In this document: piece by piece, positions 1 through 10,200 of the stretch
Layout: every line of letters begins with the position of its first letter
How positions within the stretch are numbered: position 1 is the first letter of the stretch
Source of the DNA: Intoshia linei
Taxonomy: Eukaryota > Orthonectida > Rhopaluridae
Length of the DNA stretch: 25,546 bases
Assembly: GCA_001642005.1 (NCBI GenBank)
Contig: LWCA01000495.1
Coordinates: forward strand, 1 to 25,546
Direction: 5' to 3'
Translations under genes and position numbers: made by a program
The notes under the pieces: generated by a model
Database searches by the model: none
The model's input: only the letters and a program-made list of their open reading frames with translations
Told to the model about the DNA's origin: nothing

Positions 1-224
1 TAAATAGTAAAAGATTAATTTATTATTAACCGTGTACGTCAATTGTTATTAACAATTATTGAACCGATAAAAAGTACAATTTAAACATTAAAATCCGTAA
101 TTATGTTAAAAGAAAATTGTAAGGAAAGTTGTATTGATTTTTACCAATATTTGCAAAATGATAGTGAATTATGTAAAAAAATCATTTCCAATGATAAATA
201 TCAATAAAACTTATATTTCCATTT

Positions 225-480
225 CATATTTAAATTGTTCTTTTTGTTTTTGAAACATTTCGAAAAGTACGTATTTAGTACTTATAAAATCTGGACACTC
301 GATCTTAACTGGAGATAATAAAATTAAATCCTTCAAAGTCAAAAACCCAATTATCCTTTTTTTTTTAAATATAAAGAATGTATAATTTAAAAAAATAAAC
401 TATTTGATACAAATTTTAAAATCATGAAAATTATCATACATTTCATTTTCAAAAACACCCAGGTATTCACCCACCTGACA
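225..480 (+). repeat. Dispersed repeat family A, copy 1
   Basis: This stretch shares a recognisable core (CCTTCAAAGTCAAAAACCCA, then a run of T) with copies near 2640-2965, 7180-7480 and 20105-20315, all in the same orientation. After the T run comes an AT-rich segment containing AATTTAAAAAAAT. No reading frame and no terminal inverted repeats are visible, so its class is unknown. Boundaries are approximate. Confidence 0.55.
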
Positions 481-517
481 ATTACCCACCTACATTATAC
501 AGATGAAATACATAATA

Positions 518-802
518 TTACTTTAATAACTTCACCAATTTGGCTGCTTGGTGAGGTTTCGTAAAGCATTTCACATGATATTGAAATTCAGACCCCAATG
601 GTAATTCTTCATTCGATCCTATTTTAGTGTACACTAAATAGCATTGACATTTATATTTCAGGTATGGAATACCATTATTTAATGGATAGTTAATTTGTGT
701 TTTTACATCGTTTAATCCTCCATATGCCAAAGACATGTTGATTGCAAATGTATTGAGATACTTATTTACTTCATTTTCATTGTAATAATAATCCGCATAA
801 TC
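518..802 (-). CDS. Terminal exon of an unrecognised protein (94 codons, phase 0)
   Basis: A minus-strand reading frame opens directly after a splice acceptor (ACAAGTAG, exon from 802) and closes at TAA (520-518). It starts DYADYYYNENEVNKYL and ends HQAAKLVKLLK. The first methionine comes only after about 22 residues and an in-frame TAG abuts the acceptor, so it looks like a last exon rather than a whole gene. The residues look protein-like (mixed, with YLKYKCQCYLVYTK suggesting beta strands), but I do not recognise the family. The nearest minus-strand exons upstream are those of the IP3R-like gene ending at 3557, also in phase 0, with 2.7 kb of repeats between. It could be that gene's last exon or the end of a different gene. 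Confidence 0.45.
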   Translation of the reverse strand, partial: DYADYYYNENEVNKYLNTFAINMSLAYGGLNDVKTQINYPLNNGIPYLKYKCQCYLVYTKIGSNEELPLGSEFQYHVKCFTKPHQAAKLVKLLK

Positions 803-980
803 CTACTTGTATATATTAACTCTTAGACTTCAAAGTAGTCAGTTATGAAAATTAACATTTTGGATAAATTAAAACTATTAAGATCTGAGTAATCAGCCGC
901 ACTATCAAACGATAGTAAATCAAATGATCGTAAATCAAAAGATCGTAAAAATATACTAATACATGTATTACACTTTAATA

Positions 981-1040
981 CAGTGTTTCTTAAACGGTGT
1001 GCCGCGAAATTATCTAGGGGTGCCGAGGAGAAATTTTATT
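981..1040 (+). mobile_element. hAT-like terminal fragment
   Basis: It begins CAGTGTTTCTTAAACGGTGT and continues into GCCGCG and GGGGTGCCGAGG, a pattern typical of hAT element ends (CAGTG start, GTG/GCC-rich subterminal). A related end is at 6823, where CCGGTGTGTCGCC and AATTATCT align with the same positions. No matching right end was found, so the extent is unknown. It includes or abuts a near-palindrome at about 1073-1100 (CGTATACGATTATAATCGTA). Confidence 0.4.
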
Positions 1041-1589
1041 TAATAATATTAATTAGTGTCATATATTTATACGACGTATACGATTATAATCGTATTCGTA
1101 ATTAAACCGTAATTACGGAACATACTATACATTTTTCATAAAAATAATGTAAAAAGTTTAATATTAGTTAAATTATTAATAAATTTAGTGATTTTTGAAG
1201 AAGTGACGGGATCACATTAAAATATTAGTTTTTACTATTTCATTATACATTTTGTATACAAAATGTTTTATGAGCGATAAATAATATTTCATGCAATTAA
1301 TTTACAATTTATTTTTTTTAAAATAAATCAGATTATTTTATACATTTTATTTACTAAAATTAAAGTTTAATAAAATGTATTGGAATTTATAATTATAAAG
1401 TCTAATTATTTAGGCAATAATGTTTATAGACGTTTTCAAATTACCAAAATTTGAACGTCAATAAAAACCAGAAAAGTCGAGCTATAATCAAACTTTAAAA
1501 ATTGAAATGTATGGTTAAGCGTGGGTGTTGAGACCATAAAATCTAAACCATAACAACTTACCACAATGTTGTTTTTTCAAAAAAATAAA

Positions 1590-1750
1590 GTTAAATTTAA
1601 TTTTCTATGCGATTTTCAAAAGGATATTTAAAATGATGAGCGCCACTCGAATCGGCATCTTTACAACATCCCGTTCTAGATTATTTTATATATTATGATA
1701 ATATACCATTTCTGCACTAATCGCCCTTAATTCTTTTCATACACCCTAGT
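1590..1750 (+). repeat. Dispersed repeat family E, copy 1
   Basis: About 160 bases align with 12955-13125. Shared blocks include GATATTTAAAATGA, GCGC/ACGCAACTCGAAT, TTTATATATT, GCACTAAT/GTGCTAAT and a terminal CACCCTA. No coding potential. The shared CACCCTA end suggests an element terminus. Confidence 0.5.
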
Positions 1751-1962
1751 GAACACCATATGATATTTCTATTTTTTTTTGTAATATGGTTTATAGGTAT
1801 AATATGGTATCTTAATATTTTAGTTTTAACTTGGGTCTGTAGATCTAGGATCCAATATTATCATATACATTATTAAAATTAATATTAACTACGATTATAA
1901 AATACGATCTTTTGATTTACAATCAAAACACTACGATCATGTGATTTTACGATCATTTAAAC

Positions 1963-2639
1963 TGACACGGAGTAATCATACATTTGAATAATAACAAATT
2001 TACTAAGAATGAGTCATTGTTATGTCGAAGATATTGTATTATTTTATAAGCGTTTTACAGCTCAGCGTTTTAAGTTTTGTTGCTCACATACATACACAGT
2101 ATATAAATTTTAAGCCAAAACGTGTCATTTGTCAACTATATAAATTAATATTTATTTCGTTACTAAGAAATCAAAACAATTATTGTCGGGTCACAAACAG
2201 TAACATTTAAAAAATTAGTAAAAAAGTATTTTCTCCTTTTTTTTACCCTTAGTTACTCTATTCTATCAAACCCAGTACAACAGATCACTGTATTAAACTC
2301 CATTGACCATTATTATATGAGTTTCTTTTAATATATAAAATTTGACCGGATCAAAAGCTGAACCCATGACCTTGATAATTACGAATGTTAGACAACATAT
2401 TTATGTCTATTAGAAATATCATCAAAGCATTGTAGCAATGGGACTTAAATAATTAATTTTTCTTTTATATTTATTTGTTCGTTTAAAATATAAAATCTTA
2501 CTCCAACATAACTAACTTTACTCATAATTAATTTTATGGATATATACAATAAACAGTTTTTACTTGATTTTAAGAAAAATTCATAATAAACCAAAAGAAA
2601 AAATATGTTTACATCATATAATATTTTAATTCTTTACTT
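1963..2639. other. Intergenic or intronic stretch with no supported feature
   Basis: Only short AT-rich reading frames are present, including a 62-codon plus-strand frame at 2022-2210 that lacks family features. A somewhat GC-richer piece at 2340-2385 (GACCGGATCAAAAGC, CCATGACC) looks like repeat debris. Nothing here can be named. Confidence 0.4.
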
Positions 2640-2965
2640 TTAAAATTCAATGTCTGTGTGTGCGTATGTCTGTGTACCGTATATTTAAAAAATTAACAGT
2701 CTTCAAATTAATACAAACCCCATTTCTAATACATGTTTTCGCAGGTAATGTTTATATTTATATTTAACTTTCCGAAATTGCCTCCTTCATGGTCAAATAC
2801 CCAATTTTCCCTTTTTTTTTGATAAAATTAAATCATCAAAAAATTTTAATAAAATATACATTCTGGGACGCGTTTTAAAATCATTAATATTGTCGTAACT
2901 ATCAGTTTCAGAAACGCATACCTTCACGATCAAAACCCTACATTACCGTTTGTTTAAAAAATGTA
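2640..2965 (+). repeat. Dispersed repeat family A, copy 2
   Basis: It opens with a TGTCTGTGTGTGCG tract and contains CCTTCATGGTCAAATACCCA followed by a T run, then a second diverged block (CCTTCACGATCAAAACCCTA). The same order of TG-rich tract and CTTCATGG core is seen at 7180-7480. Copies are diverged, so the family looks old. Confidence 0.55.
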
Positions 2966-3020
2966 GATAGTGCTATCATTTTAAAAAAAATATAAAAAAT
3001 ATAACAAAAATTTTCAAATA

Positions 3021-3483
3021 CAGTGAAACCTCCACTATTTGACAAAAACGGGCTCTCGAAATTTCAGACAAATAATAGAAACTCTTTATTAGTAATTAAG
3101 AAATATTTTAAATTGTCGACGATAAAAATATAGTAAAACCTTGGAAATGCGAAAATAATTAAAAATGTGATTCTTATATTAAATTTTAAACTCAAATAAA
3201 AATTATATATTATTAATTTATAATACATTTAATTAATATTAATATATTTTTGTATATTAAAATAATATAAATTGTGAAAGATTAATTGATTATTTTAAAT
3301 AACATAGTCACATTAGAATTTAGATTGGTTACGATAATTAACATTAGGATTTTAATGTTTATTTCAAAAAAATTTACGGCAAATAGTAGAAACGGTCAAA
3401 TAACGAAATCTTTATATAAAAATACTAAAAATAAAGTTTTTTTGAGTAAATAACAGAATCGGAAAATAGTCGAGGTTCCACTG
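3021..3483. mobile_element. pogo/Tigger-type MITE (463 bp, TA target)
   Basis: The left end is CAGTGAAACCTCCACTATTT and the right end, read from the opposite strand, is CAGTGGAACCTCGACTATTT. Both are flanked by TA (3019-3020 and 3484-3485). A CAGT...AACCTC terminus with a TA duplication is the hallmark of the pogo/Tigger branch of Tc1/mariner. The interior is AT-rich with no transposase frame, so this is a non-autonomous copy. It lies just past the last recognised exon of the IP3R-like gene. Confidence 0.8.
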
Positions 3484-3556
3484 TAGTTCGATTTTCTAGT
3501 AAGGTGTTAAATTAAATTCACTGAAATTTGCGACATAACGTATAAAAGTTACATAC

Positions 3557-4289
3557 CCTTCTCACATCAGTAATTGAATCTTTTAAATTGTCCAACTCAA
3601 ATGTTCGTAAACTGAATTTATTTATAATCTAAGAATATAAATTTAAATTTAACTTAACATAAATAATAATTACATAATTCATATAAAACTTTTGTTAACA
3701 ACTTGAAAGTCATATTATATAATAAAAAAACAATAATATAAATCTCACATCACCTTAATTTGCGGGAATAACCTTTTTATCTATGTTAGACGATGAAAGA
3801 ATTGCATTTATTGACATTATCATAATTTTAATATGTGAGCATTTCATAAATTTTCTGTATTTAGTTTCGAATATCTAATGTAGATATAATTGGATATTAA
3901 TGTGTATGTCATCAAATTTTATTTTTTAAATTACCGTTAAATTTAATCCAAATTCATCTGTTAATTTTATTTCATTTTCGACATCATTAGGAACGAAATA
4001 AGTTTTATAAAAAAACTAAATTGACAAATTAAAATTTAAAAAAATGATATAAAGTTAATAATACGCACATTGATAAAATTGAAAACCGCTTCAGAAAAAT
4101 AAAGCATGGTATTTTTTACAACCTTTTCTTCATTACTTCTATATTTAATTATTATAATTACTATTAAATTATTCTGTATAATTTTGATAATTTATTACAA
4201 AAATTCAAAAAAATAGGGGAAGATTTAATGAGAACACTGTTCGGGTCCAATTTGAAATATTCCATAATTATGATTTGAAAATGATCAGA
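3557..4289 (-). CDS. ITPR: IP3R-like exons 36-40: last recognised part
   Basis: Exons are 4289-about 4165, 4138-4069, 4015-3935, 3874-3773 and 3628-3557. SPIFLNFCNKLSKLYRI matches the family's QPVFVQLLQGVFRVYHC, and YFVPNDVENEIKLTDE matches AIPVDLDSQVNNLF. The last exon ends DNLKDSITDVRR before a GTATGT donor, near the family's FPENTDARRK. The junction between the first two exons is unresolved: the frame runs into TAA with no GT donor in the right phase. After 3557 no further family sequence was found down to position 1. Confidence 0.62.
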
Positions 4290-7200
4290 CTGTGGGAATT
4301 TTTGAATAATATAAAAAATATAAAATCCAAATATTCTATTAATTATGACTAAATTTCCTTTCCTCTAACTATGACTACTTTTAATAAATTTTGAAATTAC
4401 AACTTTTCTTTAGTTTTGAATAGTAAGATTAGTGACTCTGAATTTTCCGTTGAATACTTGTTCATATAATCCACATCATCATTCAACAATTTTATTAATT
4501 TCCAAATTCGTCTGTAAATGAAAATTAATTTTTTAAAAATTAAATTATGTTCATAGTAATAAAAAAATAATAATTTTACTCGTCATGCGCAAAGTTTTCA
4601 AGCGTCAAACTAATGACATCGTCCGCTGTGTTAAGATAAACCCATTGTAAAAAACGAATAAAAGGCATTTTTATATAATTTTTAATATCTGGGTCTAGTA
4701 ATATGTTTAATATATCATCTACTGTAAATATTGTTTGACATATAGATTCAATAAATTTATTTTCTCCCTAAATATGAATATTTTTGAAAATAAAAATATT
4801 ACTTCAGCACACGTAGCTAATAAATCAATCAACTCAACTAAATACATTTTTTCTTGTTTATTATCTCCCTTCAATATGTTTACCCTAATAAATATAAATA
4901 TTGAAAAATTGAAAAATATACCTTTGATCGTTGTCGACGTCAATTAATTTAGCAATTTTTTGACGAAATGCCATAAAGTATTTGATAACTAGACTTTGAT
5001 TTCTTTTAAGAGGTAAATCAAGTTCCTCCACTTTGACACAAGCATTTAAAACTTTTAACAGTTCCGGGCAGTTTATTGTTAATGTAGAAATTATGGACAT
5101 TATAATATATATTTGTTCGCTTCTAACTTTCATGCATGCGTTCTTATTTCCAGTAAAAATCTATATTAAAATTAATTTCATTTATTTCATTATTTATTAA
5201 AATACAAGATGATGTATTTAAATATATGATAAGTATCACTATGGATATATATTTAAATGCACCTCAATTAAGGTTTCCGCCATCAATTTTTCAGCTCCCT
5301 TAATATTAAGAATAAATTCTAGTTTTTCAAATAAAATATTTTGAACCACGTGATTTTTCATTGCCAGAGCTTTCAATAATTCAAAACACTTTTCAAATAA
5401 TATTCGAGTTGCATGAAATTTTCCCTAAAATAAAATGTATAAACAAAAAATAATAATGAATTAACAAAATCTATTTTTTAAAATAATCCATCTGTAGACA
5501 TTTGAATATTGAAAAAATTACCAACAATTGAATGTAATTTTCAATTGATGCATTTTCATATGCATAAATATATGCTGTACAGGCAAAATAATTTGCATTA
5601 TTTTCATACTTTTCCATTAATTCTACATCAACATTTTTACACATTATATTGAAAATGTTGGCTAGAATATCTAAATATGTTATAAACTTTAATATGGACG
5701 TATTATGATCTCGGTGAGAATTAGTGATTTCGATTTTTATCAAATTTATAGATTGTTCAATTCATATTTAATTATTAAAAAATTAAATTAAATGTAATTA
5801 CCTTGATTAAATAACATGGTTTGATTTATTAGATGACTTTCAAAAAAGGTTTTGTCCAAATAACAATAACTAAACATACTTTATCTTTAAATCGTAAACT
5901 CAAGTGTTAAACAATAACACTATATAAATAAAATGAATTTTTAAATAACATTATATAAAAGTACCCTATAAGTTCATCCATTTTAATTAATAAGTCGGCT
6001 GAATTTTCAGTTACTAATTGAGTGTTCTTAGTATTCTTTAAATATGGCAAGATAGCCGTAATATTTCCTAGTACTTGAACAGATCTTTCTGTTAATAATA
6101 CCTATGATAATACTTATTACAGAAATACATTATACTTACATTTGGCGGATCCGAACCTACTAATCTCGAAGCCACCGAAATTAAAAATTGACGACTAAAA
6201 AAATTTCGCAGGTGATGCTTAGTGTCATATAGTCCCTAGCCACAATTCCAAGAGTATTTACTCAATATGTTTACACTCGATACTCGATACACAATACATA
6301 CATACAACATATATACATTTAGCATGAGTATGCAATAGGGTGATCACTTTTGCATATTTTGTTCAAAAATAAAAAAGTCATTATGTTCATCAAGATTATT
6401 GGTGGTTGTAATCACTTATCTGAAAAAATTATTCAAATTGGTTGAGTTTATTCCGGCGGAGAAATAGGTCCAAGACGTTTGAAACTAATGAATGGTAAAA
6501 TCTTTCTCTTTTCATATGATCTAAGTATTTGAACTATGCATTCGAAGCCATTGCAAGGTTATCACATTTTAACTCAATTGGAGAACACTGGTAACCCTCG
6601 TCATTACAGTCGTCTATGTGCTCTTCTACAATTGATTCACATTGAACAATTTTTATTTCTTTTTCTTATCTTTTCAATTTTAGACTTATTGCCGTTAAAA
6701 AAATGAAATTAGAGCATTGGAGAACCTTGCTTTTGGTCTCTAATTCAATTTTGTAGAATATCTTATCTGTGTTGACATAATACTTTTATTTTGAATATTA
6801 AAAATATTATCAAACCCTTATGGCAGTGCTGTCACAGCCAACCGGTGTGTCGCCAATTATCTTCAGATGTGTTGCCAAACTTTTTAAAATTTATTTACAT
6901 TAATTTATTTCTTAAAATTTATAAAATATTAACAATAATAATGTAAATATTATAGTGTGACCCAATAAAATCTTTACATAACTAAAATAGCGTTATTTTT
7001 CACTAAATTTGATTAAATTCATCACCGAAATAATTAATTTACAGTTAAAATCAATAAATAAATCATCAAATTAGTCATCAAATACACCTGTTAATATCGT
7101 TCACGCACATTTTTTAATCATGAAAAAATAACTTGAATATCGTTTATACAAATGTGATTTTATCCCAACTTATATAAAATGCGACGCGATTTTTGTTTGT

Positions 7201-10200
7201 CTGTGGGTGTGTCCTACTTTATTGAAATAACATTTCAAATCTTAAGGGTCAAAAACCCCTGTTATCCATCTTTTTGAAAATTAAACGAATTGGAGAATTT
7301 AAAAAAATTATACCTTCATGGCCAAAACCCCAAATTCCCTTCCTTTTTTTTTGAAAACAGCCCTAGAATTTCAAAAAATTTACATGGTAGAGTTGTATAT
7401 CCTGAGTACAGTTGTATCCTGTTAACACACATAAAAAATTTCAATCCGAATAAGTGACGACCTTCATGTACAAAAATCGATTTTAGTATTCATATATTTT
7501 TTTTCCGAAATATTTTATTAAAACCAAAAATGTGAAATAATTAAAGGTCCAAAAATTAAAAAAAAAGATTATTCTGATAGAGCTTATTCCAGTTGATATA
7601 AATACAAAAGTTTAACCTGAGAAATCTACGCATTCCCGATGAAAAATAATTTTTAATATATTATGAACCAATTTTGACCTCAGAAATCTACGCATTTCCG
7701 GTGAAAAATAATTTTTAATATATTTTTAACCATTATTTTTCAAATATTTCGATTAAAATCCAAAATTGAAAATGTAAATATTGATCCTATAATTTCAAAA
7801 AAAATGTGGATTGTACGTCTACACATTTCCAGTAAAGATATATGAGTGAAAATCTATATAATTCTTTCCTTTGGATTTTTTTCCATTGCTACGCAATTTA
7901 TCATTTTCCAATACTCAAATTCAAAAAGTTTAAAATCACTTTGTACTCAATTTTAGTTTAAAACTACTACAACGAAATGTTAGAAAGTACAACTTTGTTA
8001 TTACCATTTCTATATTTATTGCAATGTTAGTAAAATTCATCCGAAATATGGTACTATAGCGTTGATTCCGCTAATTATTGGTATAAAATTGATATTTTTT
8101 ACTCATCGAAAGTAACTGAATATGTACCATCACATTAAAAAAGAAAATACAGGTTTATTAAAATTTTATTTTTTTCTGGAATTTAATCTATTTACGACAA
8201 TTTTTAGGATATACTGTTTTTACTCTAATTCACTTTAAATTAAAATGAAATCTTATATGACCGGCGTACGTGAAAAAAGTTTGGGAATCACTCCTTTAAA
8301 TGATTGGTAATAGTTAATAGTAGCATTTTAAGTTATATAATAAGAATAAAAGATAAAATAAAAAAGTCCTCCATCGGCAAACCTAGGTGCTATTTATACG
8401 CAGTTTGTAATAACCAAATGGTAAAAATGTGTAGTCCTGGATATTTATATTTTGAGATTTTGCAGTTGTAAGATTTATATACAAAAACAAAAACATGTGT
8501 AGCACTACATGATGAGATAAAATTTACGCACGTGTTAAACAGAAATAAAACATGGGTAATAGTGTAAAAAATATTTCATTAAAATCATTTCTGCATAATA
8601 CATATTTGAATTTGATTATTTTAATTTTGGACGTTATTAATATATTACGTATCTGAATGCATTCATTTCTAAGCACTGCGAAAATTCGCAAATATTCCCC
8701 AAAATGTGACATCTTTATTAAAAACAATTACCTGAGCTTGTATAATATTTTTAAACAATTTTTCATAAGATGAATGATATCTGTTTAAAACTTTTAATGA
8801 TTTTGCAACAATTTCGTCATACTCGTATTCAGCTAAATCCTAAAATAAATAATAAATGCTAAATTATTAAAACGCATATAAAAGAAATAGTATATTATTA
8901 TTTATTTACAGTTCGCGACAGCTCTTATGCTTCAGACATTACCTATCCCTTTCAAATTGAATTCAAACAGTATACCTGATATGTTTCGATAATGATATAT
9001 AAAAAGACGTTGAAACCATTTATTATATCAATTAAAGCAGAGCCAAACCTACCCAGCTCAAAACCACCAGAAAATGAACAATAGGCATATTAAAAGAAAA
9101 TGTTTCACAAACTAAGAATAGAATCAATTTAGAATAATATGGCCCAATTTAATAAACATTTCGTCGGTGTCCCGAAACAGGGTCTCGGTGTGCGGTAGGT
9201 TCGGTACTGAGTGGAAGGGTGGGTCAAATTTTCACTTTTGAACATAACTTTAATACGAAAGGTATATTTTGGTTATGAAATATTTTTTTAAAAAATTGGA
9301 TTTTCTCACAGAACAATGAAATGAAACAATTAATTAAAGCTTTTGAAAAATAAATGTTTATATTATTCTGTTTTTGATATATTTCTGAGATAATACCAAT
9401 AAAATATCATCAAATTTAATCCAAGAACGAATTGAATCAATAATTGACGCATCTAGCATGATTTTAGTCACTTTCGTAATGCATTCTTTGGCTACACTAA
9501 ATAAAGTATTATTTATTGATTTATTATATAGAATACATTAGTATAAAAGTTGAATATTACGAAGCATTTTTTTCTATATCAAATGTATCATAGAGTGCTG
9601 CTTCAAAAACGTGAGGAACATTTAAACTTCGAAATCTGGAATCATGAACTTCTTTGAATAATGAAATCAAAGTCTACACAAAATTTTTATATTATTTTAA
9701 AAAATAGCTCACGCTATCAAATGATAAAGTTATGTGACAGTACGCAAATTGGCGTTTGAACTTTTAAGCGTGGTACCGACTTTATAATATTGTTCTCCAT
9801 GTTAAGTTATACAGTTTATTTTTTTAAATTTGATTCTATCTCAATTTTTTGGATTTTTGCTAAATTATATGCAATGCATATGATGCATTGAATACAATTT
9901 AAATAATGTAAATTGCCAGAATTCGAGAAATTAAATCGTTAATAAAATCCAAAATTAAGCTAGCAACAAATTTAAAAAAATAAACTGTATAACTAAACAT
10001 AGAGAACAATATAAAATCGGTGTAATAAAGTGTGATTGTCACCTTTATTTTATATCTCTCAGTTATATAATATATTATCACTCTTAAAGTGTTTTCACAT
10101 TAAATCTGAATTCTTATCAAATACTACAAAACACTTTACAATGAAATATAAGTTAATACGAATGGAAATGAATTGCATTGCTTCCAATAATGTAGAAAAA

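Larger units (their letters stand above)
905..1962. mobile_element. DNA element with inverted subterminal GATCGTAAATCAAA repeats
   Basis: At 910-949 there are three head-to-tail copies of a TGATCGTAAATCAAA-like motif. At 1903-1960 the same motif lies in inverse orientation (ACGATCTTTTGATTTACAAT and two GATCAT-containing copies). Together they bracket about 1 kb that contains no long reading frame but does contain a hAT-like end at 981 and part of repeat family E. This is the layout of a non-autonomous DNA transposon. The superfamily and exact ends are not clear. Confidence 0.45.

Noticed and set aside
2022-2210. 62-codon plus-strand reading frame
   Set aside because: Low-complexity hydrophobic and Lys/Asn-rich composition typical of chance frames in AT-rich DNA; no splice context and no family.
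4735-4947. Plus-strand 70-codon frame
   Set aside because: It mirrors minus-strand exons 33-34, which match IP3R closely.
7621-7744. Possible CRISPR-like repeats
   Set aside because: Only two adjacent 62-bp units without spacers, inside a dispersed eukaryotic repeat.
9899-10081. Minus-strand 60-codon frame
   Set aside because: It overlaps the inner inverted arm and 5' LTR and is made of AT-rich hydrophobic codons; no independent support.
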